From Alteromonadaceae bacterium BrNp21-10 (GTDB lineage: Bacteria > Pseudomonadota > Gammaproteobacteria > Enterobacterales > Alteromonadaceae): a stretch of 64,000 nt of DNA. The stretch covers positions 148,778-212,777 of the forward strand of contig JAUHQD010000006.1 of the NCBI GenBank assembly GCA_030418115.1. Direction: 5' to 3'. Every line of letters starts with the position of its first letter. The stretch's first letter is position 1. The notes under the pieces are model-generated. The model saw only the letters and a list, made by a program, of their open reading frames with translations. It was not told the origin of the DNA and did no database searches. A program made the translations under genes and the position numbers. This document shows positions 1 through 9,832 of the stretch, in pieces.

Positions 1-1032
1 TTTAATGGCTTTCGCATGGTGGGTATCGAATATTCCCAAACGGTGCAAAATGCCAATGTTGAAGTTTATGGTAATTATTTTGAAAACATTCGTGATAATC
101 CAATCGAACCTGAAGATGACGCTCACAACTGGTGGATCCATCACAACAAGATAAAAAATGCTCACGCTCTATTTTCTTTTACAGAAATAGGAGGTGGTAA
201 TTGGTACGTTTTTCGCAATGTTGGTTGGTTTGACCAAGTGCCCGGTGGCTCCGAGCATAATGGAGGAAAAATATTCAAGTTTACCGATAGTGGGCCATTT
301 CCCAATAAACCACTCTTCGTATTTAATAACAGTTGGTACAGTCGTAGTCCGCTCTTTTCTGGTGGGCCGTCACGTTTATTTAAAAGCTGGAATAACGCCA
401 TTTATTTTGATGATGAAGACAAACTCGCGCGTAAAAAATACTGGCATGATTCTTATGCTTCCGATTTTAATCTCAGCAATATTCAGTTGCAAAATGGTTT
501 AGAAGAGCTTGGGCAAGATAAAAATAGTGTAACCATAGCAGGTCCCTTATTTATCGATGGGGCCAACGGTGACTTTCGTCCTAGCTCAAACTTTGCAGGT
601 TTAGATAAAGGTAAAATCATTACCTTAGGTGACTGGCGATCCGATTATGATGGCGAAAAACCAGATATTGGAGCCTATGAAGGAAATCATATTCCGCAAG
701 GGCCATCATTTAGCTTTGACGATAGCTCTTACCAAGAAGCTCCGCGGATTGTGCAAGTGTTTTCTGACGATCAAACACTGAGCATCTCTTTTTCTGTACC
801 TATGGTTACTACTGCAACCCAAGCGAATTTTAAGTTAAATAATAATCACACTGTGTCCGCAAAATGCCAATTAAAGGCCTATAAAATGAATTGTGATATG
901 GCAAAGGACATAACAATAGAAAATATAAAGACCGTACTTTTACCTCGATCACTTAAAGGAATTAGTGGTCTTAATGTCACATTATGGGCAGCACCTAAAC
1001 AGCCTTTTGAATTTCTATTACTTGCAAATTAA
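1..1032 (+). CDS. Right-handed parallel beta-helix protein, C-terminal part
   Basis: The frame is already open at base 1, so this is the 3' end of a longer gene; the methionine at 16 is internal. About 343 residues remain. The first 150 carry short beta-rungs with many Asn and Gly (VYGNYFENI, WWIHHNKI, WYVFRNVGWF, FVFNNSW), typical of extracellular parallel beta-helix proteins such as polysaccharide lyases and related adhesins. A DIGAYE motif, common at the end of such helices, follows near residue 225, then a roughly 100-residue beta-rich tail. The likely role is binding or cleaving an extracellular polysaccharide. The catalytic part and any signal peptide lie outside the window, so no family is assigned. 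Confidence 0.75.
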   Translation, partial: FNGFRMVGIEYSQTVQNANVEVYGNYFENIRDNPIEPEDDAHNWWIHHNKIKNAHALFSFTEIGGGNWYVFRNVGWFDQVPGGSEHNGGKIFKFTDSGPFPNKPLFVFNNSWYSRSPLFSGGPSRLFKSWNNAIYFDDEDKLARKKYWHDSYASDFNLSNIQLQNGLEELGQDKNSVTIAGPLFIDGANGDFRPSSNFAGLDKGKIITLGDWRSDYDGEKPDIGAYEGNHIPQGPSFSFDDSSYQEAPRIVQVFSDDQTLSISFSVPMVTTATQANFKLNNNHTVSAKCQLKAYKMNCDMAKDITIENIKTVLLPRSLKGISGLNVTLWAAPKQPFEFLLLAN

Positions 1033-1033
1033 C

Positions 1034-1052
1034 TAACCTCAGCTCGGGATAA
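1034..1052 (+). repeat. Short dispersed repeat, copy A
   Basis: TAACCTCAGCTCGGGATAA directly follows the stop codon of the beta-helix gene. An identical 19-base copy is at 21048-21066, and shorter variants with GGATAA are near 23410 and 33930. Function unknown; it may be an old repeat or an insertion-sequence end. Confidence 0.5.
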
Positions 1053-1226
1053 ACACTATGAACAAATATCTAATTTAGTTGAACAAATTAATGAGTATCA
1101 CAAAAAGTACAACATTGAGTTTGTTTACTTTGTGGCAACTAACAAAGACACCACCCAAAAGCGCTTATGTTTTGCAGTTATATTATGCATTAGCTGCGTT
1201 AATCACGCCCAAACCATATCACTTAT

Positions 1227-2846
1227 CTATAGTAAGCTAAGCCAGACCGTGGCGACGATGCCGACCAATGAGCAATAAATGATCATTGGAATTAAGGTTA
1301 GTCTTATTACCGCGCCTTCTTTACCGCTTAATCCAACCACGGAACAGGCGGCGACAACGTTGACAACGCAAATCATATTGCCGGCGTTAGAGCCAAGTAT
1401 TTGTAAGGCTAAAATAAAGTGTTCGGCTATGCCTAAGTTTTGGGCGGTAGCTTGCTGTAAATCGGCAAACATCATATTAGAAAACGTCGCAGACCCTGAT
1501 ATAAACGCCCCTAATGCGCCAACAAACGAGGCGGCCATCGGCCACGCTTGCCCAAATAATTCCGCCATGGTTGCCGCCAGCTCTTTTGGCATACTGCCAA
1601 GGGCGGCCCCTTCAATATTTGAATTGATGAATATTCTTACCAAAGGTACTGCGGTCGCTAAGGTTAACGCGGTGGGAATTACTGTTTTTGCCGAGGTTGA
1701 AAGCGCGGTCAGTGCTTGTTTGGCCGTCATGCTATGTAAAAAGAAGGTGATCACGCAGACGATAACAAAAATAAAACCGGGCAAATATAACGGGCTAATG
1801 GAATTAGAAATATCAGTACCTAGAATATCAGTGAATTCAATCTTCACCTTCGCTAGTAATGCCTTAAACGGCAGGGAATTCAATCTGGTTAACACCAATA
1901 ATACCGCCACTAATACATAAGGTGCCCAAGCCATATAAAGAGATAGTGTGGTGTTGTTTGGTGCAATAATTCTATTGGGATTATCTGCTGCTTGTTGCCC
2001 TTGATCTTGAGGAAATCGCCAGACTGTTTTAGGCACTAGAAAATTGAACTTAACCGCGCTAATAACCAAGATAAGACCAACCAGACCGCCAATAATAGAA
2101 GGGAACTCAGGGCCAAGTATGTTGGCAACCAACCAAGCGGGAAATAAAAATGCAAAACCAGAGAATAACGCAAAAGGCCACAGTGCTAAGCCTTCTTTAT
2201 AGCTTTTATTTTGCCCCCAGAAGCGCGTCAAAATACTCACCAACATTAGCGGAATCAACACCCCAACAAACATATCAATACTAATAGCCGTCGTAGAGAT
2301 TTGCTGTAATTGGCTAGCCGTAACACTGTCTAAACCTTTGCTTATACCCACCAAGACAGGTGTGCCAACCGCACCAAATGATACCGAAGACGAGTCAGCA
2401 ATTAATGCTAACGCCACAGCCGCTAACGGGTTAAAACCTAATGCCAGCAACAGGGGGGCACAAATAGCGGCGGGTGTGCCAAAACCAGAAGCACCTTCTA
2501 AAAAGCTGCCAAATAACCAGGCAATAATAATAAGTTGAATGCGGCGATCGGGGGTAATGCCGATAAAGCCAGCGCGTATAACCGTGATTGCGCCCCCTTG
2601 AGTGAGGGTGTTGAGTAAAAAGAGGGCGCCGAATACAATAATTAAAATGGATGCGGCGATGATCCAACCTTCAAGTATGGAGGCTGATATTTGTATAATG
2701 GGCACGTGCCAAATATAGGTCGTCATTAATGCGGTAATGACTAAACTGATACTCATTGCCTTCATGGCAGGCCAGCGCAGAATAACTAAAAATAGTAGTA
2801 CCGACGCTACGGGCATTAAGGCTGTCAAAGTGTGTAGCAAGGTCAT
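1227..2846 (-). CDS. lldP: L-lactate permease family transporter
   Basis: A 539-residue integral membrane protein of the LctP/LldP family, which imports L-lactate (and often D-lactate or glycolate) with protons across the inner membrane. Many hydrophobic segments run along the whole length. The family-typical stretch [17 protein letters not shown] (near residue 115) and the conserved [15 protein letters not shown] region near residue 445 are visible. The length matches the family (about 540-560). No lactate dehydrogenase gene is adjacent, so the exact substrate is not fixed by context. The gene stands alone; a GGGA Shine-Dalgarno-like stretch lies a few bases before the ATG. Confidence 0.9.
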   Translation of the reverse strand: MTLLHTLTALMPVASVLLFLVILRWPAMKAMSISLVITALMTTYIWHVPIIQISASILEGWIIAASILIIVFGALFLLNTLTQGGAITVIRAGFIGITPDRRIQLIIIAWLFGSFLEGASGFGTPAAICAPLLLALGFNPLAAVALALIADSSSVSFGAVGTPVLVGISKGLDSVTASQLQQISTTAISIDMFVGVLIPLMLVSILTRFWGQNKSYKEGLALWPFALFSGFAFLFPAWLVANILGPEFPSIIGGLVGLILVISAVKFNFLVPKTVWRFPQDQGQQAADNPNRIIAPNNTTLSLYMAWAPYVLVAVLLVLTRLNSLPFKALLAKVKIEFTDILGTDISNSISPLYLPGFIFVIVCVITFFLHSMTAKQALTALSTSAKTVIPTALTLATAVPLVRIFINSNIEGAALGSMPKELAATMAELFGQAWPMAASFVGALGAFISGSATFSNMMFADLQQATAQNLGIAEHFILALQILGSNAGNMICVVNVVAACSVVGLSGKEGAVIRLTLIPMIIYCSLVGIVATVWLSLL

Positions 2847-2999
2847 TTAAAATCCCATCTGTTCTATAGCCGCCAATAAAAAGGCTCAGAAAGCGCCGTA
2901 ATCAAATATGCTTTGGTTTATAACTCCCAACGCCACCGGTTTGTAGGCTGTCCCTTCGACTATTAAATCTTATTTTCAATAACGTCGCTGTTGACTCAT

Positions 3000-3566
3000 T
3001 CAAAACGTGCTGAGTTTTTCCACTGCTGTATTGGCGTTATTAATTACGCCAATTTCTTGGAATTGAATCCTACCTAGCTTATCTAGTCCAGTGATTAAGT
3101 TGGAGTGATTGACTTCATTATCTGCGACGTTTTGAAACTTGATGTCTAATACCATGGCTAAACTGCGAACGTCTTCAGCGGTGCCGGTTAATAAACTCCA
3201 GTTATCCAAATTCAGTTGTCTTTCTTTTGCAAAGTCGCGCATAACCGCAGGCGTATCTGTACTGGGGGTTAATGAGACCAAGATGAATCCGACATGCTGT
3301 TTTTCATCCTCGCTTAGTTTATGTTCAATGGCTTGCATGGTAGATACAATGGTAGGGCAAGTATGCATACAGTGAGTATAGATAAGACTCATTACCTGCT
3401 TTTTACCACTAAAACTGCTCAATAAACGTTTGTTGCCGTCTTGATCTACCCATGTACTATTGAGTTGATATATCGAATCCGGAGGCACCGTTTGCGAGTA
3501 GACCGGTGAGGCTGATAGTAAGAGCGCTAGCAATTTAACTAAAATAGCCAAATTAAATTTTATCAT
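3000..3566 (-). CDS. SCO1/SenC-family copper chaperone-like protein
   Basis: A 188-residue secreted thioredoxin-fold protein. An N-terminal hydrophobic signal (residues 1-24) is followed by the SCO copper motif C66-M-H-T-C70 and a distal His in NEVNHSN. SCO proteins deliver copper or act as thiol reductases in the periplasm, usually for cytochrome oxidase. Here it ends a nirK-nirV operon, so copper insertion into NirK is a reasonable inference. The start at 3566 is chosen over an upstream ATG at 3590 because GAGGAA sits 7-8 bases before it and the signal peptide begins directly there. It overlaps the end of nirV by 14 bases, indicating translational coupling. Confidence 0.85.
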   Translation of the reverse strand: MIKFNLAILVKLLALLLSASPVYSQTVPPDSIYQLNSTWVDQDGNKRLLSSFSGKKQVMSLIYTHCMHTCPTIVSTMQAIEHKLSEDEKQHVGFILVSLTPSTDTPAVMRDFAKERQLNLDNWSLLTGTAEDVRSLAMVLDIKFQNVADNEVNHSNLITGLDKLGRIQFQEIGVINNANTAVEKLSTF

Positions 3567-4329
3567 TGGTTTTTTCCTCAGAAGATGCACATCGAAACCC
3601 TAGATTGGGCAAGGTGAATTTGGCCTGTAAGCTGGAGCGAAAACCATAGCGCATAAAAGCGGCGTAATCGCTTGGGTCGGCTACACCTTGGGCTCCCGCT
3701 GCACAAAATAGTCTTTGATCTATATTGCTATCGCCCCGTGATTCACCGCTCACCAAGGCTGAATTAAAGTCCTCCGTCCATTCCCATATCAAGCCATGTA
3801 AATCTTGCACACCCCAATAATTAGGTGGTTTTTTACCTACTGCAGGTAATTGCTCGCTACTAGGAAGGCTATACCATTCTAAAATGCGGCGGTGATAGTC
3901 TTTATCCTGACTACCATCTGCTTGGGTATCACTTGCGCTGGCCACACGTTCCCATTCGGCAATGGTAGGCAGACGTTTATTTAGAGAACGGCAGTAAGCC
4001 TGAGCAGCAAACCAAGAAACATTGATCACCGGGCTACTTAGTTGTGCGTCATCGGGCTGTTTATCGTTACCGTTTTTTGGCCAATGTTGTAAATATTGGG
4101 GTTCGGCAAATATTTGTGGCACTGCTTGTGGTTGCCAACGTGGATTAGCCAGCAAAAACGTCAAGTACTGCTGATTGGTCACAGGCTTAACATCGATACT
4201 AAAAGACTTAACATGGGTTTGAGGACTGTCTTTACTCATGTAAAGCGGGCGATAATCCCCATCGGGGAGCATCACCATATTGTGTGCTCCAACTAACAAT
4301 AGAGGTGCCAGTATTAATAGTCCAATCAT
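3553..4329 (-). CDS. nirV: NirV-like formylglycine-generating-enzyme-fold protein
   Basis: A 258-residue protein with an N-terminal hydrophobic export segment and a single FGE/SUMF1-type domain. Visible family marks are PVTNQQYLTFL, PVINVSWFAAQAYCRSL, RLPTIAEWERVA, GVQDLHGLIWEWTED and GFRCASS. Proteins of this kind are called NirV when encoded directly after nirK. Their exact role is unsettled, but they are thought to help mature the copper nitrite reductase. The ATG is one base from the nirK stop codon and the 3' end overlaps the SCO gene, so the three form one transcript. Whether it has formylglycine-forming or only a binding activity cannot be told from the sequence. Confidence 0.85.
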   Translation of the reverse strand: MIGLLILAPLLLVGAHNMVMLPDGDYRPLYMSKDSPQTHVKSFSIDVKPVTNQQYLTFLLANPRWQPQAVPQIFAEPQYLQHWPKNGNDKQPDDAQLSSPVINVSWFAAQAYCRSLNKRLPTIAEWERVASASDTQADGSQDKDYHRRILEWYSLPSSEQLPAVGKKPPNYWGVQDLHGLIWEWTEDFNSALVSGESRGDSNIDQRLFCAAGAQGVADPSDYAAFMRYGFRSSLQAKFTLPNLGFRCASSEEKTNDKI

Positions 4330-4330
4330 A

Positions 4331-5731
4331 TTAGTGACGTCGATTAGCTACTTGCTCGGCAGAAATTTGGCCGCCTTTGTTATCCCAGTTATTCAGTACA
4401 AAGGTAATGACATTGGCAATATCTTGGTCATTTAAAGCCATGGCAGGCATAACGCCGTTGTAGCTGGTATTGTTAACTTTGATTGGACCTGTCAATCCTT
4501 TAATAATGGCGTCAACGCCTAAAAGAGGATTGGCATTCAAGTAATCAGATTTTGCTAAGGGTGGGAAAGCAGAAGGGATCCCTTCACCATTGGCCTGATG
4601 GCAGGCCATACAATTTGCTTCGTAAACACGTTGACCAAAGCGTATTTGCTCTTTTTTAGTTTTAGCAGTTACCACTGTATTAGTTTGATTTAAAGATTGA
4701 ATCGCTGAGCCTTCTGGTAAATAGACCCTGTCAGCTTGTTTGCCAGAGAAAATGCTTTTGTCCTCGGCTCCCTCTACTTTAAGCATCGCTAACGCGCCTT
4801 TGTTAAAAGCTCTAAAAATTGAGTGATCCACAATAATAAAAGTACCCGGCACATCCACTTTAAATTCAACTATTGCCGCACCGCCTGCTGGAATTAATGT
4901 GGTTTGAACGTTGTGATTTTGCAGGGCGCCACCTTCTACATATACGGTGTCGAATATCTCGCCGATCACATGAAAAGAAGAAACCAAATTAGGGCCGCCA
5001 TTACCAACATATAAACGCACCGTCTCACCGACTTTGGCGGTTAAAGAATGTTCGTTGGTGGTACTTCCAACAGAGCCGTTAAAGACTACGTAGTCGGCGT
5101 CTTCATCGATGGCTTTTGCCATATCAAAGGGTTGTAGGCCAGCTTCGCCATATTCCCCCTTCGTATAAAAGTCGCCTTGTACAACGTAATACTCACGGTC
5201 AACTGCTTTTAAGCCTTCTTCCGGTTCAACTAGAATAAGGCCGTACATGCCATTAGCGATATGCATGCCTACAGGAGCAGTAGCGCAGTGATAAATATAT
5301 AAGCCAGGATTAAGCGCTTTAAAGCTAAACGTTGAGGTGTGTCCCGGTGCAGTAAAGGAAGATACGGCTCCGCCACCAGGACCTGTTACTGCATGTAAAT
5401 CAATATTGTGTGGCATTTTAGAACTGGGGTGATTAGATAGGTGGAATTCAATTTCATCACCGCTTCGCACTCGAATGAAACTGCCTGGAACGGTTTCTCC
5501 AAATGACCAAAACACATAATCGACCCCATCGGCAAGTGATCCTACCTGCTCTCTGGTTTCAAGATTAACTACAACTTTGGCACTGTGATTTCTGCTAATG
5601 GGGGGCGGTACCATGGGAGGGGCCGTTAATATTGCCTGCTCAGTGGTTAAATTAGCAGCTTGTGCATTTACGCTGAATAATCCAACTAGTAGTGATAACC
5701 AAAATGTGCTTTTAATCTGTGGTATTTTCAT
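4331..5731 (-). CDS. nirK: Copper-containing nitrite reductase with C-terminal cytochrome c domain
   Basis: A periplasmic enzyme reducing nitrite to nitric oxide. The 466 residues comprise a signal peptide (1-25, cut near NAQA-A), two cupredoxin domains (about 50-170 and 180-320) and a fused cytochrome c domain (about 360-460). Type 1 copper ligands H108, C149, H157, M162 and type 2 ligands H113, H148 and H303 can be placed, as can the catalytic pair D111 and H254. The heme site is C374-M-A-C377-H378, with a possible axial Met in MPAMAL. The fused heme domain places it with the three-domain NirK enzymes. No nor or nos gene is in the window. A perfect FNR-type box lies 78 bases upstream, so low-oxygen induction is expected. 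Confidence 0.95.
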   Translation of the reverse strand: MKIPQIKSTFWLSLLVGLFSVNAQAANLTTEQAILTAPPMVPPPISRNHSAKVVVNLETREQVGSLADGVDYVFWSFGETVPGSFIRVRSGDEIEFHLSNHPSSKMPHNIDLHAVTGPGGGAVSSFTAPGHTSTFSFKALNPGLYIYHCATAPVGMHIANGMYGLILVEPEEGLKAVDREYYVVQGDFYTKGEYGEAGLQPFDMAKAIDEDADYVVFNGSVGSTTNEHSLTAKVGETVRLYVGNGGPNLVSSFHVIGEIFDTVYVEGGALQNHNVQTTLIPAGGAAIVEFKVDVPGTFIIVDHSIFRAFNKGALAMLKVEGAEDKSIFSGKQADRVYLPEGSAIQSLNQTNTVVTAKTKKEQIRFGQRVYEANCMACHQANGEGIPSAFPPLAKSDYLNANPLLGVDAIIKGLTGPIKVNNTSYNGVMPAMALNDQDIANVITFVLNNWDNKGGQISAEQVANRRH

Positions 5732-5808
5732 GCAGTTAACCCTTTGTCTAATTTAGAAAAAAGCTCGTGATCTTATGGTCGAGTATTAAGTAATCCACTA
5801 GCAAAGTG

Positions 5809-5822
5809 TTGATATGGATCAA
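5809..5822 (-). promoter_or_regulatory. FNR/ANR/NnrR-type box before nirK
   Basis: TTGATATGGATCAA is a perfect match to the FNR consensus TTGAT-N4-ATCAA. Its centre is 84 bases before the nirK start, with a TTAATA -10-like hexamer about 29 bases downstream on the minus strand. CRP/FNR-family regulators of denitrification (FNR, ANR, NnrR, DNR) share this half-site, so the exact regulator cannot be named. The rest of the 466-base gap 5732-6197 holds a second box (5974-5987) and no gene that I can support. Confidence 0.85.
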
Positions 5823-5973
5823 GTTACTGAACGCTAACTACAGACGATAATATGGCTGATTTTTAAGCTTAGGATTTGGGACGTTCCGTTTATCATTCAG
5901 ATTGAGTGGGGTTCCAATTAAGTCGATTTAATGTTGTCTCATCCACTTAAGTATTGGCCCTTGCATAATATTG

Positions 5974-5987
5974 TTGACGGAGATCAA
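5974..5987 (+). promoter_or_regulatory. FNR/ANR-type box before the flavin oxidoreductase gene
   Basis: TTGACGGAGATCAA matches the FNR consensus at all but one half-site base. It lies 217 bases before the oxidoreductase start and 242 bases before nirK. It could serve the plus-strand gene through a long leader, or add to nirK control. Confidence 0.65.
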
Positions 5988-6197
5988 TATTGACCTGTCT
6001 AACTCGTTGCAAGATGTTGTCATGCAATAACTGAGTTTGTTGGTATTCAATGGCACGCTGGAATGTTTTATCCAGCTGACTACACAAAAATTTTAACCTC
6101 AACAAAATTCAATATTGCTCAATTCATTTTTTAGGTAGCTTAGCCGACTCGATTAGCAACCATGTCTGAAGGCACAATATGTTGAGGATTAACCCTA

Positions 6198-6989
6198 ATG
6201 TTACAGCTATCTCAACGAACAGTTCGGGTTGTTGATTGCCTAAATGAGGGCAGCGATGCTCATAGTTACATCCTAGAGCCCTTTAACTTTATTCCGGTTG
6301 ATACGGTAAATATTGGTCAGTTTTTTCAGTTGGATTTGCCGGGGGGGGCACAATCTAAATTTGTTTATACAGTGTTGCCTCAACGTAATGGCCATTTCAA
6401 ATTGCTATGTGCTAACGGTGATAAACGTCTGCAATACAAACTCAAAAAAGGCATGATACTTGGCTACGCCGGCCCGTTTGGGCGAGGTTGGCCCGTTGAT
6501 AAATTAATAGGTGCAGAGGTGTTAATTGTGGCCGGTGATGCAGGATTGGCGCCGGTGGCATCGGTGATTGACTTTCTTATTGCTCAAGGTCAGCAAGACA
6601 ATACGACGGTAATCTATGGCAGTCAATCCAGTACCATGCAGATTTTATCCAAGGAGCGCGAGTACTGGCGCAGCAAGTTATTGCTGTATGAGACTGTAGA
6701 AGCGACTGGGGAGCAACTGGCACAAGGTTCGCCGGCCGAATTTATTAGCACCCTGTTGGCTGACCATGATAGGCAACCACAAATTGTACTGACCTGTGGT
6801 TCTGATAGTTTAATGATTGCGGTTGCTGATTTGTGTAGAAGTTTGGTGATTGGCAGCAGTAATATTTGGTTGTTAAAAGAAACCCTAATGCAGTTGCCTG
6901 TTTGTGGTTGTGCTAGCCACCGTTATTCCCCGGGAAATGCCAGCCAATACGATCCTATTCGATGTTATGAGCAGCTTTTTTCGCACTAA
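6198..6989 (+). CDS. FAD/NAD-binding oxidoreductase, ferredoxin-reductase fold (PyrK/HydG-like)
   Basis: A 263-residue cytosolic protein with an FAD-binding barrel (about 1-95, with FFQLDLPGG) and an NAD(P)-binding half (about 105-215, with VLIVAGDAGLAPVASVIDF). This is the layout of dihydroorotate dehydrogenase electron-transfer subunits and hydrogenase or sulfite reductase gamma/B subunits. Those relatives end with a four-cysteine [2Fe-2S] site. Here only a C-G-C pair (PVCGCASHRY) and one later Cys are left, so the cluster may be altered or absent. Nearby FNR boxes and nirK suggest electron transfer under low oxygen, but the partner is unknown. GAGGA about 10 bases upstream supports the ATG. 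Confidence 0.7.
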   Translation: MLQLSQRTVRVVDCLNEGSDAHSYILEPFNFIPVDTVNIGQFFQLDLPGGAQSKFVYTVLPQRNGHFKLLCANGDKRLQYKLKKGMILGYAGPFGRGWPVDKLIGAEVLIVAGDAGLAPVASVIDFLIAQGQQDNTTVIYGSQSSTMQILSKEREYWRSKLLLYETVEATGEQLAQGSPAEFISTLLADHDRQPQIVLTCGSDSLMIAVADLCRSLVIGSSNIWLLKETLMQLPVCGCASHRYSPGNASQYDPIRCYEQLFSH

Positions 6990-7097
6990 GTTGTTGCCCT
7001 GCTTAAGTAGCGGAAATGCACTGTGATGATGTGAGATATGGTCTGCCAGAAGGGCTGATATTCGTTTTAAAAATTCACTTGTTTTTTACTCAATAAA

Positions 7098-7111
7098 TTG
7101 ACTCGGATCAA
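7098..7111 (+). promoter_or_regulatory. FNR/ANR-type box before the GNAT gene
   Basis: TTGACTCGGATCAA lies with its centre about 82 bases before the GNAT start. TATTAT (7130-7135) downstream is a possible -10 element, giving near class II spacing. Confidence 0.8.
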
Positions 7112-7186
7112 CTTGTATTATTTGTTGCGTATTATCCTAATGGTTAATTAAACCCGCTATTTAAAACACGCTTAAAGGGTCACATC

Positions 7187-7711
7187 ATGAATATCGCCAT
7201 GCCAAAACCGCAAGAATGCAATCTGAATGGAACGCTTATTAATATTCGGCCCATTAGCCCTGAAGATACAAAATTGGAATCTGAATTTGTTCACCAGTTG
7301 TCAGCCGAAACCAAACATTATCGTTTTTTGGGCGGTATAAATGACTTATCGGCCAAGGCGCTACAATACCTTTGCGATGTGGATGGTGAAGAATCTATGG
7401 CCTTTGTTGCTACTGTAAATGAGCAGGGCAAGGAAACCGAGATTGGCGTTAGCCGTTATACCAAAGGCGATGAAAAGGGGTTACACGAAATGGCGGTGAC
7501 TATTGCCGATAGCTGGCAGGATAAGGGATTAGATACGTTATTGACCGAGCATTTACTTGATTATGCTCGTTTACATGGTGTTACTAGACTGTATGCCGTG
7601 GAATTAAATGACAACTATCATATGGCCCATCTGGCTGTTGAACTTGGTATGAGCAAAGCGACCGACCCTGAAGACATTCATCAGGTGATTTATAGTTTAG
7701 TGCTTTCCTGA
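7187..7711 (+). CDS. GNAT-family N-acetyltransferase
   Basis: A 174-residue single-domain acetyltransferase. The acetyl-CoA binding region is visible around WQDKGLDTLLTEHLLDYAR, where the usual R/Q-x-x-G-x-G/A loop reads Q-D-K-G-L-D and so lacks the second Gly. The fold pattern resembles the acetyltransferase part of protein lysine acetyltransferases of the Pat type. Substrate unknown. Its own FNR-type box and a universal stress gene downstream place it in the low-oxygen block, as is common for small GNAT proteins in ANR regulons. No cyclic nucleotide or other regulatory domain is attached. Confidence 0.75.
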   Translation: MNIAMPKPQECNLNGTLINIRPISPEDTKLESEFVHQLSAETKHYRFLGGINDLSAKALQYLCDVDGEESMAFVATVNEQGKETEIGVSRYTKGDEKGLHEMAVTIADSWQDKGLDTLLTEHLLDYARLHGVTRLYAVELNDNYHMAHLAVELGMSKATDPEDIHQVIYSLVLS

Positions 7712-7940
7712 ACCTGTCAGCAATGCTAAACATTGCATGGGCCAGCAATCTTTTTATTTTTGCGAAAACCATGTTGTAAACACCTATGTTCTTGACTTAA
7801 ACATATGTTGTTTCACCCTTCTTAATTGTTGGTTACTGCCTTGCTTTAACCAAAAGTCACTTCAATTGTCAGCCTGATATTTGTACTAATCAATTTCAAC
7901 GCTAGCTTGTTATCACCGCCGCTAATCTTTGTTGTTGTAA

Positions 7941-7954
7941 TTGACTTGGATCAA
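7941..7954 (+). promoter_or_regulatory. FNR/ANR-type box before the usp-glgC operon
   Basis: TTGACTTGGATCAA is centred 81 bases before the usp start. TGTAAT at 7976-7981 is a good -10 element; its centre is 31 bases downstream, the class II spacing in which FNR sits near -41.5. The remainder of the 317-base gap 7712-8028 shows no gene or strong hairpin. Confidence 0.85.
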
Positions 7955-8028
7955 CTTGCGACTGCCAAATTCCATTGTAATGAACCAGTAGGCAAGGTAT
8001 TCAAATCTGTCAAAAATGGAGAAAAAAA

Positions 8029-8454
8029 ATGAGTAATTATCACAAAGTACTAGTTGCTATTGACCCTTATGGTGAGTATGAACCGGTTATGGAAAGAGCG
8101 CTGAAAATGGTGTCTAAACCCGAACAAGTCACCCTTATTTATGTGGCTTATCCATTCCGCTATTACGGGCCTTATGGCAGTGATGGTTTTGGTGCTGAAG
8201 CCATGGAAGATTGGAAAGCACAGGCGTTGGAAAAAATGTCTGTTATTGCTACTAAAAAGGGTGTTCCGCTGGCGCAAGTTTATACACCTGAAGGTGATGC
8301 TGCCGATGAAATACATCACCGAGCAAAAGAGCTTGAAGCAGATCTGATCGTTATTGGTACTCATGGTCAACAGGGTCTTAAACTGCTATTAGGATCCACT
8401 GCTAATGCAGTTTTACATGGGGTTAAATGTGATGTACTGGCGGTAAAAGTGTAA
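8029..8454 (+). CDS. Universal stress protein, UspA fold
   Basis: A 141-residue single Usp domain. It has the usual first strand (KVLVAIDPYGE) and the ATP-binding loop G-x2-G-x9-G-S/T at residues 110-124 (GTHGQQGLKLLLGST), so it is probably an ATP-binding member. Such proteins support survival during anaerobiosis and energy stress and are classical FNR/ANR targets. The Shine-Dalgarno GGAG (TGGAGAAAAAAA) is clear. glgC follows 43 bases downstream on the same strand, probably on one transcript. Confidence 0.9.
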   Translation: MSNYHKVLVAIDPYGEYEPVMERALKMVSKPEQVTLIYVAYPFRYYGPYGSDGFGAEAMEDWKAQALEKMSVIATKKGVPLAQVYTPEGDAADEIHHRAKELEADLIVIGTHGQQGLKLLLGSTANAVLHGVKCDVLAVKV

Positions 8455-8497
8455 TGGCTACCGGCGTTAAAACGCAGAGTATCAGGAGGAATTAATT

Positions 8498-9808
8498 ATG
8501 GTGATGTCAAGTACACGCAATGTCAGTCAAATGACTAAAAATTCTTTGGCATTAATCCTCGCTGGTGGGCAGGGAAGTCGCTTATTTGAATTAACTCAAG
8601 GTAGAGCCAAACCGGCTCTGCATTTTGGCGGTAAGTTTAGGGTCATTGATTTCCCATTGTCCAATTGCATTAATTCGGGTATCCGTAAGATTGGGGTGAT
8701 CACGCAATATAAAGCGTATTCCCTTATTCGTCACTTATCTCGAGGATGGAGTCATCTGAACCGTGATCTGGATGAGTATGTTGAATTATTACCGGCGTCC
8801 CAACAGTGTTCATCTAGCTGGTATCAAGGTACTGCGGATGCGCTGTATCAAAATATTGAGTTTATTCGTAGTCAATGCCCTCAATATGTTGTGGTGTTAG
8901 GTGGTGACCATATTTATAAAATGGATTACGGCAGTATGCTGGCCCAGCATGTTGAGAGCGGTGCCGAGCTGACGGTTTCATGTATTGAAGTGCCATTAAA
9001 AGAGGCGGCTGGATCCTTTGGTGTCGTGGGTGCTAATAACCAAGGGCGTATTCTTTGCTTCAAGGAAAAACCGGACTATCCCTGTATGTTAAGGGATACA
9101 ACAGGACATACGTTAGCGTCGATGGGCAATTATGTTTTCAATACCGATTTCTTGCTGGAGCAGCTGGAAAAAGATGCTGCTAATGCGGATTCGTCCCACG
9201 ACCTTGGTAAGGATATTATTCCGGCATTGATTAAAACTGCCAAGGTGTTTGCTTATCGGTATCGTGATGAGAATAGTAATGGTGTACCTTATTGGCGCGA
9301 TGTTGGTACCTTGGATTCATTTTGGCAGGCGAATATGGATTTGGTGGCATTGTCACCTAAGTTAAATATTTATGATGACGGCTGGCCAATCTGGACCTAT
9401 CAGAAACAATCGCCACCGGCTAAATTTGTGTTCAATGATGATGGTCGTCGCGGCAATGCGGTTAACTCTATGATATCCGGGGGCTGTATTGTATCTGGTG
9501 CGAGTATTATCGACTCGTTACTGTTTACCGATGTCAGAGTTAATTCTTATAGTGATATTAGCGAGTCTGTGGTGTTACCCAGAGTAGAGATTGGTCGTAA
9601 CGTTTCCATCAAACGGGCGATTATCGACAGTGATTGTAAAATTCCGCCAGGAATGCAAATAGGTTTTGATCCCCGCTATGATCAACAACGTGGGTTCAGA
9701 GTGACTGAAAACGGCGTGGTACTGGTCACTCAGAGCATGTTAAATAGGTTGAAGAAGCTGAATATCGACAGTCCTTGTCAACATAGTCTTATCAGGCAAT
9801 CTGCCTGA
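8498..9808 (+). CDS. glgC: Glucose-1-phosphate adenylyltransferase
   Basis: A 436-residue ADP-glucose pyrophosphorylase, the committed step of bacterial glycogen synthesis (glucose-1-phosphate + ATP to ADP-glucose + PPi). The nucleotide loop [13 protein letters not shown], the [13 protein letters not shown] segment, the [10 protein letters not shown] signature and [10 protein letters not shown] with substrate-binding residues are all present. A left-handed beta-helix tail with regular isoleucine/valine steps begins about residue 310. AGGAGGAATT gives a strong ribosome site. No glgA, glgB or glgP is nearby. The link to an FNR-controlled stress gene suggests that glycogen is stored when respiration is limited, which is an inference. 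Confidence 0.93.
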   Translation: MVMSSTRNVSQMTKNSLALILAGGQGSRLFELTQGRAKPALHFGGKFRVIDFPLSNCINSGIRKIGVITQYKAYSLIRHLSRGWSHLNRDLDEYVELLPASQQCSSSWYQGTADALYQNIEFIRSQCPQYVVVLGGDHIYKMDYGSMLAQHVESGAELTVSCIEVPLKEAAGSFGVVGANNQGRILCFKEKPDYPCMLRDTTGHTLASMGNYVFNTDFLLEQLEKDAANADSSHDLGKDIIPALIKTAKVFAYRYRDENSNGVPYWRDVGTLDSFWQANMDLVALSPKLNIYDDGWPIWTYQKQSPPAKFVFNDDGRRGNAVNSMISGGCIVSGASIIDSLLFTDVRVNSYSDISESVVLPRVEIGRNVSIKRAIIDSDCKIPPGMQIGFDPRYDQQRGFRVTENGVVLVTQSMLNRLKKLNIDSPCQHSLIRQSA

Positions 9809-9812
9809 TAAG
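9788..9812. other. Perfect hairpin spanning the end of glgC
   Basis: An 11-bp perfect stem (CTTATCAGGCA / TGCCTGATAAG) with a 3-base loop covers the last glgC codons. No T-run follows, so it is more likely an RNA 3' stabiliser or a weak terminator between convergent genes than a strong intrinsic terminator. Confidence 0.45.
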
Positions 9813-9832
9813 AGTCGTAATATAGGCTCTAA

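Noticed and set aside
1042..1226. Frame reading DKHYEQISNLVEQINEYHKK and onward after the first gene
   Set aside because: It looks protein-like for about 35 residues and could be a gene remnant, but it has no start and I recognise no family, so it is not called.
1279..1920. 213-codon plus-strand open frame
   Set aside because: It is antisense to the lactate permease gene, which has clear family motifs.
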